Positions 15,279 through 24,358 are shown, numbered from the stretch's first letter. The stretch is DNA of 64,000 bases from Clostridiales bacterium (GCA_918244965.1 CAKJYC010000004.1:1-64000), one strand, 5' to 3'. Numbers and translations are program-made. Notes: a model not told the origin generated them from the letters alone.

Positions 15279-16814
15279 ATGCGCAAACGATTCTGGAAAC
15301 AATTCGGGATTCTGTGCCTGATGGCGGCAATGCTGTTTGTTTTGCTGCCGGTACGCGTCGGGGCAGAAGACGCAAATGCCGAAAACCTGTCCAAGCAGTG
15401 CCGATATACCGCGGATTTCAAGTTGCATGACGAATGGCTGAAGGATGCTGATTTCGATACCGTCCAACGCATCAACAAGGGAAAAACGGTATCGGTCGAA
15501 TGGAACGATTCGGTTCCGGTCGCGTCCGTGTATCTTTCCTTCTACGGCGCACCTGTCGCATATACGGTAAGGCAATTCGATATAAACGGGCAGCTGCTAT
15601 CGGAAGAACCGGGTGTTCTGCTGTACAATGTCCTGATCGAAACGCTCGCGCAGACGCGCAAGGTCTCGATCCGTGCGGATGAGGATAATTGCTCTTTGTG
15701 TTCGCTGTACGCTTACGGCGCCGGTGCGGTCACGGACGTACATCCTTTTCTGCCGACCGTCGAAAAAGCTGATTACATGACGTTTGCAATGCATCCGGAT
15801 GACGACGTACTGTTTTTAGGCGCAGTCTATCCGCTGTATGAAGCAGATCGCGGCCTGACCGGCGTTTCCATGATCATGAGCACAAAACTGCCGGAGAAGT
15901 TTCAACGGCAGCGGCGGCAGGAGGATCTGAACAGCTCCTGGGCGCTCGGCCTGAAAACACAGCCGGTTTTCGGCGGATTCCCGGACATTCCGCAGGATTA
16001 CTATGAAAAGTTCCATCACACGTTTACAAAGGAAGACGTCACACGGTATGCGGTTACGCAGATCCGGAAGTATCGTCCTGAAGTCGTCATAACGCAGGAC
16101 CTGAACGGTGAATACGGACACTGGCAGCATAAGGTGCTTGCCGAGGGCGTTCGTGCAGCAGTTCCGCTTGCAGCAGACCCGAACTATCAGCCAAAAGGTT
16201 ATCCGGCGTCTGAAGCATGGCAGGTGAAGAAGCTGTATATCCATTTGTACCCGGAACACAGAATCACACTCGACGTCAATCGACCGATCGACGCATTGAA
16301 CGGACAATCTGCATTTGAAGCGGCAACGGCGGCGTTCCGGTACCACGAAACGCAGATCAAAAAAGACAATCATCATGTTTCCACAAAGGAATACAGCATT
16401 GCGGAATTCGGTCTTGCCTATACGGTCGTAGGCGATGATACGCAGGGCGTGAATGATATGTTCGAGCATGTGGATCCGTATGCGCTGTCTGTAACGCCGA
16501 CCCCGGAGCCGACCGCTGTTCCGACGCCGCAGCCAACGGATACGCCGGAACCTACGGAAGCACCGACTGCGGCGCCGACTGTCGCACCTGCTGCGTCCGG
16601 TACGCCTGCGCCGATCATTTCGGATACAGAGCTGGAGCAGAAGCACTCGACAGCCGACCCGACGGCGGCACCCGAAGTGCCGGCACAGCCTGATTCGGAA
16701 CCGGAAGAGAATACGAACGATTCCAAGACGACACTTCTGCTGATCGGCGGCGGACTCGTCCTATTGCTTTCCGGATTGCTTGCAGCACTGCTGATCGTAC
16801 GCAGAAGGAGATGA
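15279..16814 (+). CDS. Secreted, membrane-anchored PIG-L/LmbE-type deacetylase
   Basis: 511 residues. An N-terminal signal sequence precedes a beta-sandwich-like region; the PIG-L domain begins near residue 165 with the zinc motif MHPDDDVLFLGA and continues to ITQDLNGEYGHWQHKV, which supplies the remaining metal ligand. These enzymes remove acetyl groups from N-acetylglucosamine-type sugars. A Pro/Thr-rich linker (about 405-470) leads to a C-terminal membrane helix and RRRR tail, without an LPXTG motif. The active site should face the cell wall. It starts three bases after the preceding gene, so surface glycan editing is a likely shared role. Confidence 0.8.
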   Translation: MRKRFWKQFGILCLMAAMLFVLLPVRVGAEDANAENLSKQCRYTADFKLHDEWLKDADFDTVQRINKGKTVSVEWNDSVPVASVYLSFYGAPVAYTVRQFDINGQLLSEEPGVLLYNVLIETLAQTRKVSIRADEDNCSLCSLYAYGAGAVTDVHPFLPTVEKADYMTFAMHPDDDVLFLGAVYPLYEADRGLTGVSMIMSTKLPEKFQRQRRQEDLNSSWALGLKTQPVFGGFPDIPQDYYEKFHHTFTKEDVTRYAVTQIRKYRPEVVITQDLNGEYGHWQHKVLAEGVRAAVPLAADPNYQPKGYPASEAWQVKKLYIHLYPEHRITLDVNRPIDALNGQSAFEAATAAFRYHETQIKKDNHHVSTKEYSIAEFGLAYTVVGDDTQGVNDMFEHVDPYALSVTPTPEPTAVPTPQPTDTPEPTEAPTAAPTVAPAASGTPAPIISDTELEQKHSTADPTAAPEVPAQPDSEPEENTNDSKTTLLLIGGGLVLLLSGLLAALLIVRRRR

Positions 16815-16818
16815 TCGG

Positions 16819-18546
16819 ATGAAACGGTTTTTCATCGGTTTTATCATACTCATTACGGCATTTGCGCTTGCCTGTGCACAGGAGCCGCATGTCGTTGAAC
16901 AGCCTGCGGATACGGCTGCACCCGTTTCAGTCACGGCTGCTCCGGTCGAAACGGTCCCGCCGGCGGAAACGGATGTGGTCACGGTTGCGAAAACCGAATG
17001 GATCGTGACGGCGGAAGAGGGGATGCCGACGATCGAAACGCTTTCCGGCATGCATTCGCTGCGCTTTCTGGATTTACGTGCGCTGCCGCATACGGCATAT
17101 TCCGAGATCGAAGCGATCCGCGAAGCGCTTCCGAGCTGTCGTGTTCTCTGGAATCAGCTGTTGACGGACGGGGCGTTTGCGACGGATGCGGAGACGCTGA
17201 CGCTTCCGAACGCTACACCGGAGGACGTCCGCATGCTTTCCGTATTTGAACTGCTTCGATCGGTCGATGCGTCCGGCAGCACCGCATACGAAGACCTCTG
17301 CGCGTTCAAGGCGTCGCATCCGAATGTCGACGTGCATTATACACTTTCGCTCGGCGAACGAACAATCTCCGAGTCCGATACGTCGGTCGTCGTTCCGGAA
17401 GGATTCGATGCAGATCTGCTGATCGCCGACCTAAGATGGTTTCCGAATATTACAGAAGCGGATCTGCGCAGCAGCGGATGGGACGAAAAGGCAGTAACTG
17501 ATTTTGTTCAGGCCTTTCCGCAGATGAAGGTGCATCGCATGATCCGGATCGGCTCGTTGATGCTTGATTCCGATGCGGAGTTCCTGGACCTTCGCGAACA
17601 AAGCGATCTGTCGACAAGTGAACTGCTGGCGGTATTATCCGCATTTCCGTCCTTAAAAACGCTTGCGCTTCCTGCCGTGATGAATGAAACCGACGCAGCG
17701 GCGATCCGGGATGCCTATCAGACCGTCAATATTGTCGGGCCTGTTTCTGCGTTCGGGAAAACCTATGAAGGCTGGGCCGAAGAGATCGACATTTCCACAG
17801 TCAAGCTCGGCGGACCGGAGGAGGCAGCAGAGCTTTTGGATCAACTGCCGTTTTTGAAAACGGCTGTTATGTGCGATTGCGGGTTATCCAACGATCAGAT
17901 GGAGACGCTGCTGAACGCATATCCGAATGTGAAGTTTGTCTGGACGATCGAGATCGGCAAACGAAAACTCCGTACCGACGCCATCGGGTTTTCAACAAAG
18001 AATCCCTCGAAGTACACGAATCCGAACTCGTCTGACGCGTACAACCAATCCGTCAAAAAGGCGATCCGGCTGAAGGAGGGCGACATTGAAGCGCTGAAAT
18101 ACTGCACGGATCTGGAAGCGCTCGATCTCGGCCATAACTATCTGACCAACAACGATCTTCAGGTGATCGCCGGATTGACGAAGCTGAAGATCCTGATCCT
18201 TGCGGACAACAAGATCACGGATATTTCCGCACTGACGACACTCAAGGACCTTGAATACATCGAACTGTTCATGAACAAGATCCCCGACCTGTCGCCGCTC
18301 GCGGAAATGCCGTCGCTGATCGACGTGAATGTTTGCAACACGGGCGTGTCGGATCTTTCGCCGCTCATGGAACTGAAAAACGCAAAGCGTCTCTGGTACG
18401 CGATGAATCCGTTTTCCAAAGACCAGGCTGCGGCGGTCAAGGCCGCGCTGCCGGACTGTCTCTGCAATTACACAACGCGTGACGAGACCGGAGACGGCTG
18501 GCGGACCGATCCGCGCTATCATTGGATGCGGTCATATTTCAAATAA
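16819..18546 (+). CDS. Leucine-rich-repeat lipoprotein
   Basis: 575 residues. Lipobox ALAC at residues 17-20 after a short signal sequence, a Thr/Pro-rich stretch, several degenerate leucine-rich-like units in the middle (for example SLKTLALPAVMNETDAAAI), and about four clear SDS22/internalin-type repeats near the C terminus (LEALDLGHNYLTNNDLQVI; LKILILADNKITDISAL; LEYIELFMNKIPDLSPL). Such repeats bind protein or glycan partners at the cell surface. AAGGAG lies upstream of the ATG, and the gene follows the deacetylase by four bases, closing the cluster. Confidence 0.82.
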   Translation: MKRFFIGFIILITAFALACAQEPHVVEQPADTAAPVSVTAAPVETVPPAETDVVTVAKTEWIVTAEEGMPTIETLSGMHSLRFLDLRALPHTAYSEIEAIREALPSCRVLWNQLLTDGAFATDAETLTLPNATPEDVRMLSVFELLRSVDASGSTAYEDLCAFKASHPNVDVHYTLSLGERTISESDTSVVVPEGFDADLLIADLRWFPNITEADLRSSGWDEKAVTDFVQAFPQMKVHRMIRIGSLMLDSDAEFLDLREQSDLSTSELLAVLSAFPSLKTLALPAVMNETDAAAIRDAYQTVNIVGPVSAFGKTYEGWAEEIDISTVKLGGPEEAAELLDQLPFLKTAVMCDCGLSNDQMETLLNAYPNVKFVWTIEIGKRKLRTDAIGFSTKNPSKYTNPNSSDAYNQSVKKAIRLKEGDIEALKYCTDLEALDLGHNYLTNNDLQVIAGLTKLKILILADNKITDISALTTLKDLEYIELFMNKIPDLSPLAEMPSLIDVNVCNTGVSDLSPLMELKNAKRLWYAMNPFSKDQAAAVKAALPDCLCNYTTRDETGDGWRTDPRYHWMRSYFK

Positions 18547-18558
18547 CTGCAATCGTGC

Positions 18559-18587
18559 TTGCAACCGGCGATCGGTTGCGGTATAAT
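18559..18587 (+). promoter_or_regulatory. Promoter with palindromic operator-like spacer
   Basis: TTGCAA (18559-18564), 17-bp spacer, TATAAT (18582-18587). The inverted repeat GCAACCG-GCGAT-CGGTTGC (18561-18579) overlaps the -35 box and fills the spacer, a typical repressor position. It is not followed by a T-run, so a terminator role for the surface cluster is less likely. Confidence 0.65.
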
Positions 18588-18611
18588 AAACAAAAAACAG
18601 GAGGTGCGGAT

Positions 18612-19022
18612 TTGATTCAAATCATCTTCGGGGAAAAGGGGTCCGGCAAAACGAAACGGATCCTCGAACTGGCCAATCAGGCTGCGGAGAATGCAAAGGG
18701 CAGCGTCGTTTTCATTGATGAGGACGACCGGTATATGTACGATCTGAATTTGTCCGTCCGTTTTATCAATGCGACGGAGTATGCGCTTTCCGGACCGAAA
18801 ATGTTTTACGGGTTTTTGTGCGGGATCGCGGCGTCGGATCATGACCTTGAGTATATTGTGATCGACAGCTTCATGCATCTGGTTCATCACGATCTTGTTT
18901 CCTTGAAAGAGATGTTCGATCGGCTGGAGTCGTTTTCCAATGCGCACGGTATTCGGCTGATTCTGTCTCTGTCATGCGCGCCGGAACAGCTTCCGGAGTA
19001 TCTGAAGGCATATACGGTATAG
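18612..19022 (+). CDS. Small P-loop NTPase-like protein
   Basis: 136 residues from a TTG start with the ribosome site AGGAGGTG (18599-18606) six bases upstream; an in-frame ATG at 18522 lies in the previous gene and is rejected. The Walker A motif is GEKGSGKTKR (residues 6-15) and a Walker B-like strand is EYIVIDSFMHL. Length is far below that of standard AAA or Zeta-like proteins. Similar short ATP-binding proteins are widespread in Clostridia without a known role. It has its own promoter with a palindromic operator and its own terminator, so it is a separately controlled unit. Confidence 0.7.
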   Translation: MIQIIFGEKGSGKTKRILELANQAAENAKGSVVFIDEDDRYMYDLNLSVRFINATEYALSGPKMFYGFLCGIAASDHDLEYIVIDSFMHLVHHDLVSLKEMFDRLESFSNAHGIRLILSLSCAPEQLPEYLKAYTV

Positions 19023-19050
19023 CGCTGCGCTGCAAAGCAGATTATGATCG

Positions 19051-19085
19051 GGGGCTGTGAAAACAGATCTTTCACAGCTCCTTTT
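19051..19085 (+). terminator. Terminator of the P-loop gene
   Basis: GGGGCTGTGAAA, seven-base loop, TTTCACAGCTCC, then TTTT; a 12-pair stem with one G-T pair. It shows that a GTG at 19057, in frame with the next gene, is not a start codon. Confidence 0.8.
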
Positions 19086-19110
19086 ATCAAACGGGAGAAT
19101 GACATCGAAT

Positions 19111-20352
19111 ATGGAGTATTCGCAATCAAACAAACCGAAAACCAAATCATCCGGAATACAGATGCGCAGATTGCTGATTTACTGGTCAGTCACGATCGCG
19201 ATCGCGGTCTTTATTGCAGTCATGATCACGCGCGTTGCCGTCTGGAATGCCTTCCGGCACCAATACGGACAGGACGAAGGACATCTTGTGTTCTCCGTAC
19301 GCGAAGCGCGTGAAATCCTGCGACAGAACTATTTCTATTATGAAGAGGACGAACAGGCACTGACGGAAGCGGCGCTGAAGGGAATTGCTGCGGCGACAGG
19401 GGACCGGTATGCCGAATACTACACGGCAGACGAATACGAAGAACTGCAGAAGCAGAACAGGCGCACTTTTGTCGGCATCGGCATCCTCACGCAATACAGC
19501 GAAGAAAAGGGCGCTGTCGAGATCCTCGAAGTGTACGAAAACACACCTGCGAGCGAAGCGGGTCTCCTGCCCGGAGACATCATCACGGAGATCAACGGCG
19601 TTGCGTATGACGGACAGATGCTCAATGACTTCCTGAACAGCATCCGCGCGGAGGACGGAGCAGAGAACACACTCGTGATTCGACGCGGACAAGAGACGCT
19701 CAGCTTTCGGATCATCGCGCGCGAGGTGCATACACCCTCCGTTTCATATCGGATGCTGACCGATACGATCGGATACATTCATGTACAGACCTTCCACGGC
19801 ACTTGCGTAGAGGAGACGGAGAATGCGCTTGAAATACTCCGTGCAAAAGGGATGACGTCGCTGGTACTTGATCTCCGGGACAATCTCGGCGGTTCGCTGT
19901 ACGATGCAATAGATATCACGGATCTGTTTCTGCCGAAGGACAGCGTTGTTACGACGCTGCGCACAAGAAACGGCGAGGAGACGGTTTACAAGACGGAAAA
20001 GGGCAGCATTGACATCAAGACGGCGCTGCTGGTGAACGGAATGTCCGCATCGGCAAGCGAACTTGTCGCAGGCGCGATGAAGGATCATGACGCTGCATAT
20101 CTGATCGGCACAAAGACGTACGGCAAAGGGATCGTTCAGTCATTCTATCAGATCGGCGAAACCAAGGGCTGGATGAAGATCACGACCGAAGCGTACTATA
20201 CGCCGAACGGCGTCTGCGTGCAGGACAACGGAATTCAGCCGGACCTGTTTATCGAGCTGCCGGACGAGGCAAAACAGTATTCGATCGACAACATTCCGAC
20301 TGAACTGGACACGCAGCTTAAGGCTGCGATCGACTATCTGGAGGGCAACTGA
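19111..20352 (+). CDS. S41-family carboxy-terminal processing protease (CtpA-like)
   Basis: About 413 residues: an N-terminal membrane helix (LLIYWSVTIAIAVFIAVMI), a short helical region, a PDZ domain (about 100-180: TPASEAGLLPGDIITEINGV) and the S41 catalytic domain with LDLRDNLGG, the nucleophile Ser in NGMSASASELVAGA and the Lys in GTKTYGKGIVQ. It cleaves C-terminal regions of envelope proteins outside the membrane. The start is uncertain between ATG 19099, ATG 19111 and ATG 19162; the GGGAG at 19093-19097 fits 19111 best, though the 13-base gap is long. The stop overlaps the sahH start by one base. Confidence 0.85.
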   Translation: MEYSQSNKPKTKSSGIQMRRLLIYWSVTIAIAVFIAVMITRVAVWNAFRHQYGQDEGHLVFSVREAREILRQNYFYYEEDEQALTEAALKGIAAATGDRYAEYYTADEYEELQKQNRRTFVGIGILTQYSEEKGAVEILEVYENTPASEAGLLPGDIITEINGVAYDGQMLNDFLNSIRAEDGAENTLVIRRGQETLSFRIIAREVHTPSVSYRMLTDTIGYIHVQTFHGTCVEETENALEILRAKGMTSLVLDLRDNLGGSLYDAIDITDLFLPKDSVVTTLRTRNGEETVYKTEKGSIDIKTALLVNGMSASASELVAGAMKDHDAAYLIGTKTYGKGIVQSFYQIGETKGWMKITTEAYYTPNGVCVQDNGIQPDLFIELPDEAKQYSIDNIPTELDTQLKAAIDYLEGN

Positions 20353-21602
20353 TGGAACAGAATTGTTTGATACGGGACCGGTCGTTGTATCCGTCCGGAC
20401 TCGATAAAATCGAATGGGTCAGGCGCAACATGCGGCTTCTGAACGGGATCGAAGAACGGTTTCGCGCAGAACAACCGTTTACGGGACTGAAGATCGCGCT
20501 TTCCGTACACCTGGAAGCAAAGACGGCCTATCTCTGCAAGGTGCTGAAGGCAGGCGGCGCCGAAATGTTTGTGACGGGAAGCAATCCGCTTTCGACACAG
20601 GACGATGTAGCGGCAGCGCTTGTTCAGGAAGGAATGTCCGTGTATGCTGTTCACGGCGCTTCGCCCGAACTGTACGACACATGCCTTCAACATGTGCTCG
20701 CATCGGAACCCGATATCATCATCGACGACGGCGGCGATCTCGTGACGATGCTACATACAAGGATGCCGCACCTGATTCCGAAGATTCGCGGCGGCTGTGA
20801 GGAGACGACGACCGGCGTGCACCGACTTCTCGCCATGCAGAAGGACGGTTCGCTACGGTTCCCGATGTTCGATGTGAACGACGCACAATGCAAGCATCTG
20901 TTTGATAACCGATACGGCACGGGTCAATCGGTGTTCGACGGAATTGACCGCACGACGAACCTGATCGTGGCGGGAAAAACCGTTGTGGTAGCCGGGTACG
21001 GCTGGTGCGGGCGCGGCGTCGCGATGCGTGCGAAGGGCTTAGGCGCGCGTGTCATCGTCACGGAAATTGACCCCGTCAAGGCGATCGAGGCAGTCATGGA
21101 CGGTTTCACAGTCATGCCGATGGCAGAAGCTGCGCCGATCGGAGACGTATTCATTACCGTCACCGGTATGTGCGACGTCGTTACGACAGAGCATATGTCC
21201 CGAATGAAAAACGGCGTGCTGCTTTGCAATGCGGGGCATTTCGATGTGGAGATCGACGCAGCCGGTCTGAAACGGATCGCCGTCGAATCGCGGCAGATGA
21301 AGCCGAATATCACCGGGTACCGTCTTCCGAACGGCAACTGGCTGTATCTGCTTGCAGAAGGTCGACTTGTGAACCTTGCATCCGGCGACGGGCATCCGGC
21401 CGAAATCATGGATATGAGTTTTGCGATCCAGGCGCTCTGCGCAAGGGAACTTACAGTGAATCCGCCGAAGGAAGCGCGTGTGTATGCCGTTCCGGAGGCA
21501 ATAGACGCCTACGTTGCGAATGAAAAGCTGCGCAGCATCGGCGCCGGCATCGACGTTCTGAACGATTCGCAAAAAGAATATGCAAATTCTTGGAAAGTTT
21601 AG
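20352..21602 (+). CDS. ahcY: Adenosylhomocysteinase
   Basis: 416 residues, the usual length. It hydrolyses S-adenosylhomocysteine to homocysteine and adenosine, removing the inhibitor left by methyltransferases. Visible motifs are SVHLEAKTAYL, the substrate block IIDDGGDLVTML, CEETTTGVHRL, the NAD-binding loop VVVAGYGWCGRGVAMRAKGLGA and CNAGHFDVEID. The C-terminal tail ends NSWKV rather than the common KPDHYRY, as in many bacterial and archaeal forms. The start codon overlaps the protease stop, so the two are cotranscribed without an obvious metabolic link. Confidence 0.9.
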   Translation: MEQNCLIRDRSLYPSGLDKIEWVRRNMRLLNGIEERFRAEQPFTGLKIALSVHLEAKTAYLCKVLKAGGAEMFVTGSNPLSTQDDVAAALVQEGMSVYAVHGASPELYDTCLQHVLASEPDIIIDDGGDLVTMLHTRMPHLIPKIRGGCEETTTGVHRLLAMQKDGSLRFPMFDVNDAQCKHLFDNRYGTGQSVFDGIDRTTNLIVAGKTVVVAGYGWCGRGVAMRAKGLGARVIVTEIDPVKAIEAVMDGFTVMPMAEAAPIGDVFITVTGMCDVVTTEHMSRMKNGVLLCNAGHFDVEIDAAGLKRIAVESRQMKPNITGYRLPNGNWLYLLAEGRLVNLASGDGHPAEIMDMSFAIQALCARELTVNPPKEARVYAVPEAIDAYVANEKLRSIGAGIDVLNDSQKEYANSWKV

Positions 21603-21603
21603 G

Positions 21604-21632
21604 TTTACAGATTCATTTCTTTGTGTTATACT
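21604..21632 (+). promoter_or_regulatory. Promoter of the EF-G-like gene
   Basis: TTTACA (21604-21609), 17-bp spacer, TATACT (21627-21632) with a TGT extension. Confidence 0.75.
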
Positions 21633-21709
21633 GAATTGATTAAATTGGGTTAATCCGTGTAGACGGATGCAATTTTGAACACACACAAATTCCAACAGGG
21701 GGAACACAC

Positions 21710-23767
21710 ATGAAATTGTACACGGCGAATGAGATTCGCAACATCGGCGTCTTCGGACACGGCGGCGAGGGCAAAACGACTTTGACGGAAGCTATGCTGT
21801 ATAACGCAGGGCTTGTCGACCGCTTCCCGAACAATGCACCCACGACGGACTTCGATCCTGAGGAGATCAAGCGTTCCATCTCGATCAACATGGCGCTTGC
21901 ACCCTTGGAGTGGAAGAACACCAAGATCAACCTGATCGACGCGCCCGGCTTCTTTGATTTTTATGGCGAAGTGACGGCTGCAATGGCGCTTTGCGATGCA
22001 GCGCTGATCGTGATCAGCGCGGTTTCCGGTCCGGCAGTCGGCGCGGAAAAGACCATGGCGATGTGCAAGGAACAGCACAAGGCGCGCATGATGGTCATCA
22101 ACCAGATGGATCGCGACAACGCGAACTTTGAGAAGGCCATGCAGGCTGTCAACGAAAAGTTCGGTGTCAACGTCGTTCCGATCCAGCTGCCTATTATGCA
22201 GGGCAACGTCTTCAAAGGCTACGTCGATATCGTCAACATGACGGCAAAGATGTTCGAAGGCAAGGGCGAAAAGGAAGTCCCGATTCCCTCCAATCTCGAA
22301 TCCGAAGCGCAGGAGCTTTATGAGAAGCTGACCGAAGCGGCGGCCGAAGCGGATGAAGATCTCATGATGGAATATCTTGAGACGATGGAGCTTTCCCGTG
22401 AGCAGATCCTGATGGGTCTCTCCAAGGGCGTGCTGGACGGCGATATCACGCCCGTCTGCTGCACCTCCGCGCTCAACAACATCGGCGTCACCACGCTGCT
22501 CGACAACATTCTGCACTATCTGCCCACGGCGGCGGATGCGAAGCTCCCGAAGGCGTTCAAGGGCGGTCAGGAGATCGAGCTCACCCGTGACGGCAAGATG
22601 GTTTGCCACATCTACAAGACGGTCAACGACCAGTTCGGCAAGTACAGCATCGTGAAGGTCCATCGCGGCACACTCGACGGCGGTGTTTCCCTGTTCAATG
22701 CGAATCAGGAGAAATCCGAGAAGCCCACGGCGCCCGTCATGCTGCGCGGCAAGAAGACCATTGCGGTCGATAAGCTGCATGCAGGCGATATCGGTGCGAT
22801 CCCGAAGCTGCAGCTGTCCAACACCAATGAAACGCTTTGCGACGCAAGCGACGTCGTGACCGTGGAGCAGGTCAAGTTCCCGGAACCCTGCATCGGTCTC
22901 GCAGTCACCGCAAAGAAGCAGGGTGAAGAGGATAAGGTCATCGGCGGCCTCAACAAGCTGCTGGAAGAGGATCCGACCATTGCGATCGAAAAGAATGCAG
23001 AGACCGGTGACGTCCTGCTGAAAGGCCTCGGCGAAATGCATCTGGATGTGACCTGCGCGAAGATCCGCAACAAGAGCAACGTTGAAGCGCAGCTCAACGA
23101 TCCGCGCATTCCGTACCGTGAGACGATCCGCTCCACGGCGGAAGCGGAAGGCAAGCATAAGAAGCAGTCCGGCGGCAGCGGTCAGTTCGGCGTCGTCCAG
23201 ATGCGGTTTGAGCCGGCACCCGAAGGTGTTGACTTCGAGTTTGTCAACGCGATCGTCGGCGGTGTTGTTCCGAAAGAATACATCCCGGCAGTTGAAAAGG
23301 GCCTGCGTGAAGCGATGCTTCACGGCGTCCTGGCCGGCTATCCGATGGTCGGCATCAAGGCAACGCTGTACGACGGCAAGTATCATCCGGTCGATTCTAA
23401 GGAAGTCGCGTTCAAGAGCGCAGCAAGACTGTCCTATAAGGCGGCATGCGTGAAGGCGAGCCCCGCTCTGACCGAGCCGATCTACACCTACTACATCTGG
23501 GTCCCGAACGAGAACGTCGGTGACATCATGGGCGACCTCAGCCGCCGCCGCGGCAGAATGCTCGGTATGACGCCGCATAACGGCGGCACCGAGATCGTCG
23601 CGGAAGCGCCGTTTTCCGAGATGTTCAAGTATGCGACCGACCTGCGTTCCATGACACAGGCGCGCGGCTCCTTCCGCAGCGAGTTCACCCGTTACGAGGA
23701 TGTTCCCGCCGAGCAGGCGAAGAAGATCATCGAGCAGGCGAAGCGCGAGGACGAGGAAGAAGAATAA
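21710..23767 (+). CDS. Elongation factor G-like GTPase (EF-G paralogue)
   Basis: 685 residues with all five EF-G domains by length and order. The G1 motif is GHGGEGKTTL (16-25). The G3 motif reads DAPGFFDF (77-84), so the catalytic His of translational GTPases (DTPGH) is Phe81 here. G4 reads NQMD (131-134) instead of NKXD. These are hallmarks of the EF-G-like branch rather than canonical FusA, and no rpsL, rpsG or tuf genes are beside it. The role is probably ribosome-linked but not ordinary translocation. It is monocistronic with a good promoter, a GGGGGAACACAC-ATG start and a terminator. Confidence 0.85.
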   Translation: MKLYTANEIRNIGVFGHGGEGKTTLTEAMLYNAGLVDRFPNNAPTTDFDPEEIKRSISINMALAPLEWKNTKINLIDAPGFFDFYGEVTAAMALCDAALIVISAVSGPAVGAEKTMAMCKEQHKARMMVINQMDRDNANFEKAMQAVNEKFGVNVVPIQLPIMQGNVFKGYVDIVNMTAKMFEGKGEKEVPIPSNLESEAQELYEKLTEAAAEADEDLMMEYLETMELSREQILMGLSKGVLDGDITPVCCTSALNNIGVTTLLDNILHYLPTAADAKLPKAFKGGQEIELTRDGKMVCHIYKTVNDQFGKYSIVKVHRGTLDGGVSLFNANQEKSEKPTAPVMLRGKKTIAVDKLHAGDIGAIPKLQLSNTNETLCDASDVVTVEQVKFPEPCIGLAVTAKKQGEEDKVIGGLNKLLEEDPTIAIEKNAETGDVLLKGLGEMHLDVTCAKIRNKSNVEAQLNDPRIPYRETIRSTAEAEGKHKKQSGGSGQFGVVQMRFEPAPEGVDFEFVNAIVGGVVPKEYIPAVEKGLREAMLHGVLAGYPMVGIKATLYDGKYHPVDSKEVAFKSAARLSYKAACVKASPALTEPIYTYYIWVPNENVGDIMGDLSRRRGRMLGMTPHNGGTEIVAEAPFSEMFKYATDLRSMTQARGSFRSEFTRYEDVPAEQAKKIIEQAKREDEEEE

Positions 23768-23781
23768 TTCCGAAAGGATCA

Positions 23782-23810
23782 GGGAGCGCATCATGCGCTC
23801 CCGGTTTTTT
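23782..23810 (+). terminator. Terminator of the EF-G-like gene
   Basis: GGGAGCGCA, loop TCA, TGCGCTCCC, then GG and TTTTTT. The T-run ends two bases before the start codon of the next gene. Confidence 0.85.
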
Positions 23811-23812
23811 AT

Positions 23813-24358
23813 ATGGAAAAGCAGTTTCAATGCAGCAAAGACACTCTGAAAAAGGCGCGAACCACGTTTCTGTTCTATGCGATAGGACTGCTTGTCCTTG
23901 GCATTCTGTTCTCCCTGCCGTTCTTATTGGGAAAGCAGAACAGGCTTGTATGGAATATTGTCATTTATGCACTGCTTGCCGCCTTTTTCATTTATCAGGG
24001 ATACCGTTCTTTCCGCGTGCTTCGTTCGCTGCAGCATTCCGTTATTCAGACAGACGGTGTGACCGTTTCGGGGATCCATACAGAGGACCCGTTTCAAAAG
24101 GGCATTCCGTTTGAGATCTGCGTAAAGGATATCACCGGAGTCGATGAAACAGTTACAATGACAAAGAAAACAGATGACGTCGGGGATCATCGGCGCACAC
24201 TGTGCCGAACGCCGTTTGAATCGTCGACGGTGCAAGGATACCGGTCCTTTCGCATAGAGACCGGGAACGTTTCTTATACCCTCTTTGGAATCGAATTGAC
24301 AGATGAGATCAAGAACGTACTTATGACAGAGTCAAGTGAAATAAACCGGCGAGATTGA
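23813..24358 (+). CDS. Hypothetical two-helix membrane protein
   Basis: 181 residues: a charged N terminus (MEKQFQCSKDTLKKAR), two hydrophobic helices (FYAIGLLVLGILFSLPFLL; WNIVIYALLAAFFIYQGY) and a cytoplasmic beta-rich domain with a PH-like look (SVIQTDGVTVSGIHTEDPF). The function is unknown. The ATG follows the T-run of the upstream terminator by two bases and has no ribosome site, so initiation is unexplained. The last codons and stop form the left arm of the shared terminator at 24341-24371. Confidence 0.65.
   Translation: MEKQFQCSKDTLKKARTTFLFYAIGLLVLGILFSLPFLLGKQNRLVWNIVIYALLAAFFIYQGYRSFRVLRSLQHSVIQTDGVTVSGIHTEDPFQKGIPFEICVKDITGVDETVTMTKKTDDVGDHRRTLCRTPFESSTVQGYRSFRIETGNVSYTLFGIELTDEIKNVLMTESSEINRRD

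Noticed and set aside
19057-19098. GTG at 19057 as the S41 protease start
   Set aside because: It lies inside a 12-bp terminator hairpin; the upstream part of the reading is not conserved-looking.
21650-23830. 726-codon open frame opposite the EF-G-like gene
   Set aside because: Mirror image of a well-identified gene; no ribosome site, and the translation is rich in His/Arg/Leu without domains.
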